Of a DNA stretch of 64,000 nucleotides, positions 10,441 through 23,900 are shown piece after piece (positions within the stretch are counted from its first letter, which is position 1; each line of letters starts with the position of its first letter). The position numbers and the translations under genes were made by a program. Source of the DNA: Xenopus tropicalis (lineage: Eukaryota; Chordata; Amphibia; Anura; Pipidae). The notes under the pieces are model-generated. The model saw only the letters and a list, made by a program, of their open reading frames with translations, was not told where the DNA came from and searched no databases. The stretch spans positions 196,630,372 to 196,694,371 of the forward strand of contig NC_030677.2 of assembly GCF_000004195.4 (NCBI RefSeq). Direction: 5' to 3'.

Positions 10441-13400
10441 AAGCATTCCCAGTACCCAGAGGCACAAACAGCCCCCCCCAGCCCAATAAATAGTGACTGT
10501 CTCTGGCACCTTTCAGCCCCCCTGGTATTCCTAGTACCCAGAGGAATAAACAGCCCGCCCCAGCCCAAAAAATAGTGACTGTCCGTGGCACCTTACAGCC
10601 CCCCTGGCATTCCCAGAACCAAGAGGAACAAAAAGCCCCCCCAGCCCAATAAATAGTGACTGTCTCTGGCACCTTACAGCCCCCCTGGCATTGCCAGTAC
10701 CCAGAGGCACAAACAGCCCCCAAAGCCCAATAAATAGTGCCTTTCTGTGGCACCTTACAGACCACCTGGCATTCCCAGTACCCAGAGGCACAAACAGCCC
10801 CCCCACCCAAATAAATAGTGACTGTCTGTGGAACCTTATAGTCCCCCTGGCATTCCCAGTACTAAGAGGCGCAAACAGCCCCCCCCCAGCCCAATAAATA
10901 GTGACTGTCTGTGGCACCTTACAGCCCCCCTGGCATTCCCAGTACCCAGAGGAAAAAACAGACACCCCCAGACCAATAAATAGTGACTGTCTGTGGCACC
11001 TTAAAGCCCCCCTGGCATTCCCAGTACCAAGAGGCACAAACAGCCCCCCCCATCCCAATAAATAGTGACTGTCTGTGGCACCTTACAGCCCCCCTGGCAT
11101 TCCCAGTACAAAGAGGCACAAACAGCCCCCCCCAGCCCAATAAATAGTGACTGTGTCTGGCACCTTACAGCCCCCCTGGTATTCCTAGTACCCAGAGGAA
11201 CAAACAGCCCCCCCCCAGCCCAACAAATAGTTACTGTCCGTGGCACCTTACAGCCCTCCTGGCATTCCCAGTACCCAGAGGCACAAACAGCCCCCCCCAG
11301 CCTAATAAATAGTGACTGTCTATGGCACCTTACAGCCCCCCTGGAATTCCCAATACCCAGAGGAACAAACAGCCCCCCCCAGCCCAATAAATAGTGACTG
11401 TCTGTGGCACCTTACAGCCCCCCTGGCATTCCCAGTACCCAGAGGCACAAACAGACCCCCCCAGCCCAATAAATAGTGACTGTCTGTGGCACCTTACAGC
11501 CCCCCTGGAATTCCCAATACCCAGAGGAACAAACAGCCCCCCCCCAGCCCAATAAATAGTGACTGTCTAAAGCACCTTAAAGCCCCCCTGGCATTCCCAG
11601 TACCCAGAGGCACAAACAGCGCCCCCCCAGCCCAATAAATAATGACTGTCTATGGCACCTTAAAGCCCCCCTGGCATTCCCAGTACCCAGAGGAACAAAC
11701 AGCGCCACCCAGCCTAATAAATAGTGACTGTCTGTGGCACCTTACAGCCCCCCTGGCATTCCCAGTACCCAGAGGCACAAACAGACCCCCCCAGCCTAAT
11801 AAATAGTGACTGTCTATGGCACCTTAAAGCCCCCCTGGCATTCCCAGTACCCAAAGGCACAAACAGCCCCCTCAGCCAAAAAAAAAGTGCCTTTCTCTGG
11901 CACCTTACAGACCACCTGGCATTCCCAGTACCAAGAGAAAAAACAGCCCCCCCCTAGCTCAATAAATAGTGACTGTCTGTTGCACCTTACAGCCCCCCTG
12001 GCATTCCCAGTACCAAGAGGCACAAACAGCCCCCCCACAGCCCAATAAATAGTGCCTGTCTATGGCACCTTACAGCCCCCCTGGAATTCCCAATACCCAG
12101 AGGAACAAACAGCCCCCCCAGCCCAAAAAATAATGACTGTCTATGGCACCTTACAGCCCCCCTGGCATTCCCAGTACCCAGAGGCACAAAAAGCCCCCCC
12201 AGCCCAATAAATAGTGACTGTCTGTGGCACCTTACAGCCCCCTGGCATTCCCAGTACCCAGAGGCACAAAAAGCCCCCCCAGCCCAATAAATAGTGACTG
12301 TCTGTGGCACCTTACAGACCCCCTGGCATTCCCAGTACCCACAGGCACAAAAAGCTCCCCCAGAACAAAAAATAGTGCCTTTCTGTGGCACCTTACAGAC
12401 CCCCTGGCATTCCCAGTACCTACAGAAAAAACAGCCCCCTCCCAGCTCAATAAATAGTGACTGTCTGTTGCACCTTACAGCCCCCCTGGCATTCCCAGTA
12501 CCCACAGCCACAAACAGCTCTCCAGCCCAATAAATAGTGACTGTCTGTGGCACCTTACAGCCCCCCTGGCATTCCCAGTACCCAGAGGAAAAAACAGCCC
12601 CCCCCCCATGCTCAATAAATAGTGACTGTCTGTTGCACCTTACAGCCCCCCTGGCATTCCCAGTACCCAGAGGAACAAACAGCCCCCCCAGCCCAATAAA
12701 TAATGACTGTCTATGGCACCTTAAAGCCCCCCTGGCATTCCCAGTACCCAGAGGAACAAACAGCCCCCCCAGCCCAATAAATAGTGACTGTCTGTGGCAC
12801 CTTACAGCCCCCCTGGCATTCCCAGTACTAAGAGTCGCAAACAGCCCCCCCAGCCCAATAAATAGTGACTGTATGTGGCACCTTACAGCCCCCCTGGCAT
12901 TCCCAGTACCAAGAGGCGCAAACAGCCCCCCTCAGCCCAATAAATACTGACTGTCTCTGGCACCTTACAGCCCCCCTTGTATTCCTAGTACCCAGAGGAA
13001 CAAACAGCCCCCCCCAACCCAACAAAAAAAAGTGACTGTCTGTGGCACCTTACAGCCCCCCTGCCATTCCCAGTACCAAGAGGCGCAAACAGCCCCCCCC
13101 CAGCCCAATAAATAGTGACTGTCTCTGGCACCTTACAGCCCCCCCTGGTATTCCTAGTACCCAGAGGAACAAACAGCCCCCCCCAGCCCAACAAACAGTG
13201 ACTGTCCGTGGCACCTTACAGCCCCCCTGGCATTCCCAGAACCCAGAGGAACAAAAAGCCCCCCCAGCCCAATAAATAGTGACTGTCTCTGGCACCATAC
13301 AGCCCCCCTGGCATTCCCAGTACCCAGAGGAACAAAGAGCACCCTCCAGCCTAATAAATAGTGACTGTCTATGGCACCTTACAGCCCCCCTGGAATTCCC

Positions 13401-15472
13401 AATACCCAGAGGAACAAACAGCCCCCCCCTCCAGCCCAATAAATAGTGACTGTCTGTGGCACCTTACAGCCCCCCTGGCATTCCCAGTACCAAGAGGCAC
13501 AAACAGACCCCCCCAGCCCAATAAATAGTGACTGTCTCTGGCACCTTAAAGCCCCCCTGGCATTCCCAGTACCCACAGGCACAAACAGCCCCCCCAGCCC
13601 AATAAATAGTGCCTTTCTGTGGCACCTTACAGACCCCCTGGCATTCCCAGTACCCAGAGGAAAGAACAGCCCCCCCAGCCCAATAAATAGTGACTGTCTG
13701 TGGCACCTTAAAGCCCCTGTGATATTCCCAGTACCCTCAGGCACAAACAGCCCCCTCAGCCCAAAAAAAAGTGCCTTTCTGTGGCACCTTAAAGACCACC
13801 TGGCATTCCCAGTACTAAGAGGCGCAAACAGCCCCCCCAGCCCAATAAATAGTGACTGTCTGTGGCACCGTACAGCCCCCCTGGCATTCCCAGTACTAAG
13901 AGGCGCAAACAGCCCCCCCAGCCCAATAAATAGTGACTGTCTGTGGCACCTTACAGCCCCCCTGGCATTCCCAGTACCAAGAGGCGCAAACAGCCCCCCT
14001 CAGCCCAATAAATACTGACTGTCTGTGGCACCTTACAGCCCCCCTGGTATTCCTAGTACCCAGAGGAACAAACAGCCCCCCCCAACCCAACAAACAGTGA
14101 CTGTCCGTGGCACCTTACAGCCCCCCTGGCATTCCCAGTACCAAGAGGCGCAAACACCCCCCCCCCCCAGCCCAATAAATAGTGACTGTCTCTGGCACCT
14201 TACAGCCCCCCTGGTATTCCTAGTACCCAGAGGAACAAACAGCCCCCCCAGCCCAACAAACAGTGACTGTCCGTGGCACCTTACAGCCCCCCTGGCATTC
14301 CCAGAACCCAGAGGAACAAAAAGCCCCCCCAGCCCAATAAATAGTGCCTGTCTCTGGCACCATACAGCCCCCCTGGCATTCCCAGTACCAAGAGGCACAA
14401 ACAGCCCCCCCAGCCAAATAAAAAGTGACTGTCTATGGCACCTTACAGCCCCCTGGAATTCCCAGTACCCAGAGGAACAAACAGCCCCCCCAGCCCAACA
14501 AACAGTGACTGTCCGTGGCACCTTACAGCCCCCCTGGCATTCCCAGAACCCAGAGGAACAAAAAGCCCCCCCAGCCCAATAAATACTGCCTTTCTGTGGC
14601 ACGTAACAGCCCCCCTGGCATTCCCAGTACCCAGAGGAACAAAGAGCCCCCCCCAGCCCAATAAATAGTGACTGTCTGTGGCATCTTAAATCCCCCCTGC
14701 CATTCCCAGGACGCAGAGGCAAAAACAGCCCCCCCAGGCAAAAAAATAGTGACTGTCTGTGGCACCTGACAAACCCCCTGGATTTCCCAGTACCCAGAGG
14801 CACAAACAGCCCCTCCCCCAGCCCAATAAATAGTGCCTGTCTGTGGCACCCTATAGCCCCCCTGGAATTCCCAGTACCCAGAGACACAAACAGCCCCCCA
14901 GCCCAATAAATAGTGACTGTCTATGGCACCTTAAAGCCCCCCTGGCATTCCCAGTACCCAGAGGAAAAAAAAAGCCCCCCCCAGCCCAATAAATAGTGAC
15001 TGTCAATGGCACCTTAAAGCCCCCCTGGCATTCCTAGAACCCAGAGGCACAAACAGCCCCCTTCCAGCCCAATAAATAGTGACTGTCTGTGGCACCTTAC
15101 AGCCCCCCTGGCATTCCCAGTACCCATAGGCAAAAACAGCCTCCCCAGGCCAATAAATAGTGACTGTCGGTGGCATCTTACAGCCCCCCTGGCATTCCCA
15201 GTACCCAGAGGCACAAACAGCCCCCACAGCCCAATAAATAGTGACTGTCTGTGGCACCTTACAGCCCCCCTTGCATTTCCAGTACCCAGAGGCACAAACA
15301 GTCCCCCCCCGGCATTTCCAGTACCTAGAGGCAGAAACAGCCTCCCCTGGCATTCCCAGTACCCAGAGGACCAAACAGCCCCCCCTGGCATTCCCAGTAC
15401 CAAGAGGCACAAAGAGCCCCCCAAGCCCAATAAATAGTGACTGTCTGTGGCACCTTACAGCCCCCTGGTGAG
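10441..15472. repeat. 82-bp satellite array, about 61 copies, AATAAA in almost every unit
   Basis: The unit runs through CAGCCCCCCTGGCATTCCCA, GTACCCAGAGGCACAAACAG, CCCAATAAATAGTGACTGTC and TGTGGCACCTTA. Spacing of AATAAATAGTGACTG is 82 bases. Copies differ by point changes and C-run length. Many long open frames run through it on both strands because the unit has few stops. They shift frame with the repeat and show no protein family, so I do not call them genes. A single worn copy of the same sequence lies at about 58,316-58,445. Confidence 0.95.
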
Positions 15473-15506
15473 GTTCTTCCTTGTCCTAGAACTCAGAGTT
15501 TCATAA

Positions 15507-16827
15507 TACAGGTATGGGATCCCTTATCTGGAAACTAGCTATCCAGAAAGTTCTAAATTACAGGAAGGTCATCTCCCATAGACTCCATTATAAGCAAATA
15601 ATTCAGATATTGAAGAATGATTTGCTTTTTCTGTGTAATAATAAAACAGTACCTGTACTTGATCCCAACTAAGATATAATTACCCCTTATTGGGGGCAGA
15701 ACAGCCCTATTGGGTTTATTTCATGGTTAAATGATTCCCTTTTCTCTGTAATAATAAAACCTGTTTAAGGGCTGTTCTGCCCCCAATAAGGGGTAATTAT
15801 ATCTTAGTTGGGATCAAGTACAGGTACTGTTTTATTATTACAGAGAAAAGGGAATCATTTAACCATTAAATAAACCCAATAGGGCTGTTCTGCCCCCAAT
15901 AAGGGGTAATTATATCTTAGTTGGGATCAAGTACAGGTACTGTTTTATTATTACAGAGAAAAGGGAATCATTTAACCATGGTTATAGGTCCCTGGTAAGG
16001 CCTCACCTTGAGTATGGGGGGCAGTTTTGGGCTCCAGTCCTTAAGAAGGATATTAATGAGCTGGAGAGAGTGCAGAGACGTGCAACTAAACTGGTTAAGG
16101 GGATGGAAGATTTAAACTATGAGGTTAGACTGTCGAGGTTGGGGTTGTTTTCTCTGGAAAAGAGGCGCTTGCGAGGGGACATGATTACTCTGTACAAGTA
16201 CATTAGAGGGGATTATAGGCAGTTGGGGGGTGTTCTTTTTTCCCATAAAAACAATCAGCGCACCAGAGGTCACCCCTTTAGATTAGAGGAAAGGAGTTTC
16301 CATTTGAAGCAGCGTAGGTGGTTTTTCACGGTGAGGGCAGTGAGGTTATGGAATGCCCTTCCTAGTGATGTGGTAATGGCAGATTCTGTTAATGCCTTTA
16401 AGAGGGGCCTGGATGAGTTCTTGATCAATCAGAATATCCAAGGCTATTGTGATACTAATATCTACAGTTAGTACTAGTGGTTGTATTTATAGTTTATGTA
16501 TGTGAGTGTATAGATTGGTAGGTGTGGGTTAGGTGTGCTGGGTTTACTTGGATGGGTTGAACTTGATGGACACAGGTCTTTTTTCAACCCTATGTAACTA
16601 TGTAACTATGTAACTATGAAATAAACCCAATAGGGCTGTTCTGCCCCCAATAAGGGGTAATTATATCTTAGTTGGGATCAAGTACAGGTACTGTTTTATT
16701 ATTACAGAGAAAAAGGAATCATTTAACCATGAAATAAACCCAATAGGGCTGTTCTGCCCCCAATAAGGGGTAATTATATCTTACTTTCTGGATAACAGGT
16801 TTCTCTATAAGGGATCCTATACCTGTA
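15507..16827. mobile_element. Third palindromic MITE, with an internal inversion and a LINE insertion
   Basis: The termini (TACAGGTATGGGATCC and inverted ATCCTATACCTGTA) match the two MITEs to the left. The 113-bp units run in minus orientation up to about 15,759, then abruptly in plus orientation from about 15,764. A LINE 3' end (15,980-16,614) interrupts the plus-oriented units. Confidence 0.75.
15980..16614 (+). mobile_element. 5'-truncated LINE 3' end (CR1/L2-like), with ORF tail 16,070-16,471
   Basis: The open frame at 16,070-16,471 (133 codons) begins QRRATKLVKGMEDLNYEVRL, followed by RLSRLGLFSLEKRRLRGDM and, further on, RRWFFTVRAVRLWNALP. This matches the conserved C-terminal region of non-LTR retrotransposon ORF2 proteins, past the reverse transcriptase. 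The 3' end is a TAACTATG repeat, as in CR1/L2-type LINEs. All upstream domains are missing. The copy is young enough to have no stop in the tail. The upstream part (15,980-16,069) is also LINE-derived. Confidence 0.8.
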
Positions 16828-17520
16828 CTAACTTTTACACTTATACACTTATGCCATTTATCCCACAGACTATAAACTCCTACATCACTTTGTGGCACTG
16901 TAAAACCTATTACTATATTATATATATTTAAAAGTTCCCGTCAAAATAGTCACAGACTTGTCAAATAAATCGCTGTTGCATCAAAAAAAAAAAGTCACAG
17001 TTGCGTGTTTGCCACATTGTAATCTCTATAGTTACACAGACGGCCCATTCCAGGCCTACAGCCCCAGGCTCACACCCTATTCCCTCTATATATCTGAATG
17101 ATAAAACCAATTGGTTGACTTACAGATATGGAGCCGAGCGAGGATGCGCCGAAGCAATTCGATGGTAAAGGCTTAAAGCCTAAAGGTGTTAAAGTGGCTT
17201 TAAGGAGGCAAAAACAGCTGATTAGGAGAGAGCAGCTCCCAGGGGATCTGCCCTGCAACCCAACCAGCTCAGCTCTGACACTCGCTTGGCAGGGAAGCTG
17301 CACAAACTTTGCTGCCCATTGTGACATCACAATGTTCTGTTTGTTTGTTATGATGCAGCCTGAAAGGTTATTACAGGGCGTATTGTTCTACTGCTCAGCT
17401 CGTATTCATACAGATAGGGACTGAGTCCCACAGGCATTTTAAAAAGTCAAAGTCAAATAAAAAAAATCGCAGTTGTGTCAAAAAAGTCGCAGTCAAATAA
17501 ATTATGGTTATGTCAAAAAA
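16617..17520. repeat. Segmental duplication, copy 2
   Basis: Partner of 8,890-10,250: 113-bp units, MITE end, short AT run, candidate 5' exon and GTCGCAGTCAAATAAATT tail in the same order. The AT microsatellite is much shorter here than in copy 1. Confidence 0.8.
17124..17350 (-). other. Duplicate of the candidate 5' exon (copy 2)
   Basis: Nearly identical to 9,765-9,990, with only a few substitutions, and it keeps the same donor (exon end 17124) and the same 207-base open frame from the ATG at 17330. It could be an alternative first exon for the kinase gene, or a dead copy from the segmental duplication. From here the first intron would cross the whole 82-bp array. Confidence 0.3.
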
Positions 17521-17930
17521 CGCAGGGCTGTGGAGTCGGAGGCAATTTTGGGTACCCGGAGTCGGCAAAAAATGAACTTAATGAAATTTAAATGGGAATA
17601 AAAAAAATAAAATAAAGCAAGTTTACATGTCCCAATTCACAAACAGTCATAATTCATTACTTCTCTGCTATAAGAATAAAGCCCAATGCACGCAGTGCAT
17701 AAACGATCACGTTGAGCGACCATGAAGCATGCTTTTCATTGTATGCTTCACTAAATGGGACGTAACGCACAGTTACGGAGCGGCAGCTCCACTGCGTCGG
17801 GTTCCTCTGTTACAGGGAACACAATGCCCACTGGGAACCCAGCCGAAATCTCACTGATAACTAATTAAGAAAAAAAAATATGCAGGCCTAGAAATACTTC
17901 TATACGTGAAGGGAATGGGTAGTCAATAGT

Positions 17931-20900
17931 TTAGAGGAACAGTAACACCAAAAAATGAAAATGAAAGTGTATAAACGTAACTAAAATATAATGTACTGCT
18001 GCCCTGCACTGTGTGTTTACTTCAGAAAATCTACTATAATTTATATAAATATCCCGCTGTGTAGCCCCGGGGGCAGCCATTACTGCACTGGTACAGCTGG
18101 GGTGTTTGCTACAGAAACCCTACTATAGTTTATATAAATACCCCGCTGTGTAGCCCCGGGGGCAGCCGTTCCTGCACTGGTACAGCTGGGGTGTTTGCTA
18201 CAGAAACCCTACTATAGTTTATATAAATACCCCGCTGTGTAGCCCCGGGGGCAGCTATTCCTGCACTGGTACAGCTGGGGTGTTTGCTACAGAAACCCTA
18301 CTATAGTTTATATAAATATCCCGCTGTGTAGCCCCGGGGGCAGCCATTCCTGCACTGGTACAGCTGGGGTGTTTGCTACAGAAACCCTACTATAGTTTAT
18401 ATAAATACCCCGCTGTGTAGCCCCGGGGGCAGCCGTTCCTGCACTGGTACAGCTGGGGTGTTTGCTACAGAAACCCTACTATAGTTTATATAAATACCCC
18501 GCTGTGTAGCCCCGGGGGCAGCTATTCCTGCACTGGTACAGCTGGGGTGTTTGCTACAGAAACCCTACTATAGTTTATATAAATATCCCGCTGTGTAGCC
18601 CCGGGGGCAGCCATTCCTGCACTGGTACAGCTGGGGTGTTTGCTACAGAAACCCTACTATAGTTTATATAAATACCCCGCTGTGTAGCCCCGGGGGCAGC
18701 CGTTCCTGCACTGGTACAGCTGGGGTGTTTGCTACAGAAACCCTACTATAGTTTATATAAATACCCCGCTGTGTAGCCCCGGGGGCAGCTATTCCTGCAC
18801 TGGTACAGCTGGGGTGTTTGCTACAGAAACCCTACTATAGTTTATATAAATATCCCGCTGTGTAGCCCCGGGGGCAGCCATTCCTGCACTGGTACAGCTG
18901 GGGTGTTTGCTACAGAAACCCTACTATAGTTTATATAAATATCCCGCTGTGTAGCCCCGGGGGCAGCCATTCCTGCACTGGTACAGCTGGGGTGTTTGCT
19001 ACAGAAACCCTACTATAGTTTATATAAATACCCCGCTGTGTAGCCCCGGGGGCAGCCGTTCCTGCACTGGTACAGCTGGGGTGTTTGCTACAGAAACCCT
19101 ACTATAGTTTATATAAATACCCCGCTGTGTAGCCCCGGGGGCAGCCATTCCTGCACTGGTACAGCTGGGGTGTTTGCTACAGAAACCCTACTATAGTTTA
19201 TATAAATACCCCGCTGTGTAGCCCCGGGGGCAGCCATTCCTGCACTGGTACAGCTGGGGTGTTTGCTACAGAAACCCTACTATAGTTTATATAAATACCC
19301 CGCTGTGTAGCCCCGGGGGCGGCCGTTCCTGCACTGGTACAGCTGGGGTGTTTGCTACAGAAACCCTACTATAGTTTATATAAATACCCCGCTGTGTAGC
19401 CCCGGGGGCAGCTATTCCTGCACTGGTACAGCTGGGGTGTTTGCTACAGAAACCCTACTATAGTTTATATAAATATCCCGCTGTGTAGCCCCGGGGGCAG
19501 CCATTCCTGCACTGGTACAGCTGGGGTGTTTGCTACAGAAACCCTACTATAGTTTATATAAATACCCCGCTGTGTAGCCCCGGGGGCAGCCGTTCCTGCA
19601 CTGGTACAGCTGGGGTGTTTGCTACAGAAACCCTACTATAGTTTATATAAATACCCCGCTGTGTAGCCCCGGGGGCAGCCATTCCTGCACTTGTACAGCT
19701 GGGGTGTTTGCTACAGAAACCCTACTATAGTTTATATAAATACCCCGCTGTGTAGCCCCGGGGGCAGCCGTTCCTGCACTGGTACAGCTGGGGTGTTTGC
19801 TACAGAAACCCTACTATAGTTTATATAAATACCCCGCTGTGTAGCCATGGGGGCAGCCGTTCCTGCACTGGTACAGCTGGGGTGTTTGCTACAGAAACCC
19901 TACTATAGTTTATATAAATATCCCGCTGTGTAGCCCCGGGGGCAGCCATTCCTGCACTGGTACAGCTGGGGTGTTTGCTACAGAAACCCTACTATAGTTT
20001 ATATAAATACCCCGCTGTGTAGCCCCGGGGGCAGCCGTTCCTGCACTGGTACAGCTGGGGTGTTTGCTACAGAAACCCTACTATAGTTTATATAAATACC
20101 CTGCTATGTAGCCCCGGGGGCAGCCGTTCCTGCACTGGTACAGCTGGGGTGTTTGCTACAGAAACCCTACTATAGTTTATATAAATACCCCGCTGTGTAG
20201 CCCCGGGGGCAGCCATTCCTGCACTGGTACAGCTGGGGTGTTTGCTACAGAAACCCTACTATAGTTTATATAAATACCCCGCTGTGTAGCCCCGGGGGCA
20301 GCCATTCCTGCTCTGGTACAGCTGGGGTGTTTGCTACAGAAACCCTACTATAGTTTATATAAATACCCCGCTGTGTAGCCCCGGGGGCAGCCATTCCTGC
20401 ACTGGTACAGCTGGGGTGTTTGCTACAGAAACCCTACTATAGTTTATATAAATACCCCGCTGTGTAGCCCCGGGGGCAGCCGTTCCTGCACTGGTACAGC
20501 TGGGGTGTTTGCTACAGAAACCCTACTATAGTTTATATAAATACCCCGCTGTGTAGCCATGGGGGCAGCCGTTCCTGCACTGGTACAGCTGGGGTGTTTG
20601 CTACAGAAACCCTACTATAGTTTATATAAATACCCCGCTGTGTAGCCCCGGGGGCAGCCATTCCTGCACTGGTACAGCTGGGGTGTTTGCTACAGAAACC
20701 CTACTATAGTTTATATAAATACCCCGCTGTGTAGCCCCGGGGGCAGCCGTTCCTGCACTGGTACAGCTGGGGTGTTTGCTACAGAAACCCTACTATAGTT
20801 TATATAAATACCCCGCTGTGTAGCCCCGGGGGCAGCCGTTCCTGCACCGGTACAGCTGGGGTGTTTGCTACAGAAACCCTACTATAGTTTATATAAATAT

Positions 20901-23900
20901 CCCGCTGTGTAGCCCCGGGGGCAGCCATTCCTGCACTGGTACAGCTGGGGTGTTTGCTACAGAAACCCTACTATAGTTTATATAAATACCCCGCTGTGTA
21001 GCCCCGGGGGCAGCCGTTCCTGCACTGGTACAGCTGGGGTGTTTGCTACAGAAACCCTACTATAGTTTATATAAATACCCTGCTATGTAGCCCCGGGGGC
21101 AGCCGTTCCTGCACTGGTACAGCTGGGGTGTTTGCTACAGAAACCCTACTATAGTTTATATAAATACCCCGCTGTGTAGCCCCGGGGGCAGCCATTCCTG
21201 CACTGGTACAGCTGGGGTGTTTGCTACAGAAACCCTACTATAGTTTATATAAATACCCCGCTGTGTAGCCCCGGGGGCAGCCATTCCTGCTCTGGTACAG
21301 CTGGGGTGTTTGCTACAGAAACCCTACTATAGTTTATATAAATACCCCGCTGTGTAGCCCCGGGGGCAGCCGTTCCTGCACTGGTACAGCTGGGGTGTTT
21401 GCTACAGAAACCCTACTATAGTTTATATAAATACCCTGCTGTGTAGCCCCGGGGGCAGCCATTCCTGCACTGGTACAGCTGGGGTGTTTGCTACAGAAAC
21501 CCTACTATAGTTTATATAAATACCCCGCTGTGTAGCCCCGGGGGCAGCCATTCCTGCACTGGTACAGCTGGGGTGTTTGCTACAGAAACCCTACTATAGT
21601 TTATATAAATACCCCGCTGTGTAGCCCCGGGGGCAGCCGTTCCTGCACTGGTACAGCTGGGGTGTTTGCTACAGAAACCCTACTATAGTTTATATAAATA
21701 CCCCGCTGTGTAGCCCCGGGGGCAGCTATTCCTGCACTGGTACAGCTGGGGTGTTTGCTACAGAAACCCTACTATAGTTTATATAAATATCCCGCTGTGT
21801 AGCCCCGGGGGCAGCCATTCCTGCACTGGTACAGCTGGGGTGTTTGCTACAGAAACCCTACTATAGTTTATATAAATACCCCGCTGTGTAGCCCCGGGGG
21901 CAGCCGTTCCTGCACTGGTACAGCTGGGGTGTTTGCTACAGAAACCCTACTATAGTTTATATAAATACCCCGCTGTGTAGCCCCGGGGGCAGCCATTCCT
22001 GCACTTGTACAGCTGGGGTGTTTGCTACAGAAACCCTACTATAGTTTATATAAATACCCCGCTGTGTAGCCCCGGGGGCAGCCGTTCCTGCACTGGTACA
22101 GCTGGGGTGTTTGCTACAGAAACCCTACTATAGTTTATATAAATACCCCGCTGTGTAGCCATGGGGGCAGCCGTTCCTGCACTGGTACAGCTGGGGTGTT
22201 TGCTACAGAAACCCTACTATAGTTTATATAAATATCCCGCTGTGTAGCCCCGGGGGCAGCCATTCCTGCACTGGTACAGCTGGGGTGTTTGCTACAGAAA
22301 CCCTACTATAGTTTATATAAATACCCCGCTGTGTAGCCCCGGGGGCAGCCGTTCCTGCACTGGTACAGCTGGGGTGTTTGCTACAGAAACCCTACTATAG
22401 TTTATATAAATACCCTGCTATGTAGCCCCGGGGGAAGCCGTTCCTGCACTGGTACAGCTGGGGTGTTTGCTACAGAAACCCTACTATAGTTTATATAAAT
22501 ACCCCGCTGTGTAGCCCCGGGGGCAGCCATTCCTGCACTGGTACAGCTGGGGTGTTTGCTACAGAAACCCTACTATAGTTTATATAAATACCCCGCTGTG
22601 TAGCCCCGGGGGCAGCCATTCCTGCTCTGGTACAGCTGGGGTGTTTGCTACAGAAACCCTACTATAGTTTATATAAATACCCCGCTGTGTAGCCCCGGGG
22701 GCAGCCATTCCTGCACTGGTACAGCTGGGGTGTTTGCTACAGAAACCCTACTATAGTTTATATAAATACCCCGCTGTGTAGCCCCGGGGGCAGCCGTTCC
22801 TGCACTGGTACAGCTGGGGTGTTTGCTACAGAAACCCTACTATAGTTTATATAAATACCCCGCTGTGTAGCCATGGGGGCAGCCGTTCCTGCACTGGTAC
22901 AGCTGGGGTGTTTGCTACAGAAACCCTACTATAGTTTATATAAATACCCCGCTGTGTAGCCCCGGGGGCAGCCATTCCTGCACTGGTACAGCTGGGGTGT
23001 TTGCTACAGAAACCCTACTATAGTTTATATAAATACCCCGCTGTGTAGCCCCGGGGGCAGCCGTTCCTGCACTGGTACAGCTGGGGTGTTTGCTACAGAA
23101 ACCCTACTATAGTTTATATAAATACCCCGCTGTGTAGCCCCGGGGGCAGCCGTTCCTGCACCGGTACAGCTGGGGTGTTTGCTACAGAAACCCTACTATA
23201 GTTTATATAAATATCCCGCTGTGTAGCCCCGGGGGCAGCCATTCCTGCACTGGTACAGCTGGGGTGTTTGCTACAGAAACCCTACTATAGTTTATATAAA
23301 TACCCCGCTGTGTAGCCCCGGGGGCAGCCGTTCCTGCACTGGTACAGCTGGGGTGTTTGCTACAGAAACCCTACTATAGTTTATATAAATACCCTGCTAT
23401 GTAGCCCCGGGGGCAGCCGTTCCTGCACTGGTACAGCTGGGGTGTTTGCTACAGAAACCCTACTATAGTTTATATAAATACCCCGCTGTGTAGCCCCGGG
23501 GGCAGCCATTCCTGCACTGGTACAGCTGGGGTGTTTGCTACAGAAACCCTACTATAGTTTATATAAATACCCCGCTGTGTAGCCCCGGGGGCAGCCATTC
23601 CTGCTCTGGTACAGCTGGGGTGTTTGCTACAGAAACCCTACTATAGTTTATATAAATACCCCGCTGTGTAGCCCCGGGGGCAGCCATTCCTGCACTGGTA
23701 CAGCTGGGGTGTTTGCTACAGAAACCCTACTATAGTTTATATAAATACCCCGCTGTGTAGCCCCGGGGGCAGCCGTTCCTGCACTGGTACAGCTGGGGTG
23801 TTTGCTACAGAAACCCTACTATAGTTTATATAAATACCCCGCTGTGTAGCCATGGGGGCAGCCGTTCCTGCACTGGTACAGCTGGGGTGTTTGCTACAGA

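Noticed and set aside
10433..15471. About 30 open frames of 60-284 codons on both strands
   Set aside because: Artefacts of the stop-poor 82-bp satellite. Frames drift with unit length, and peptide repeats such as GLFVPLGTGNARGAVRC do not match a protein family.
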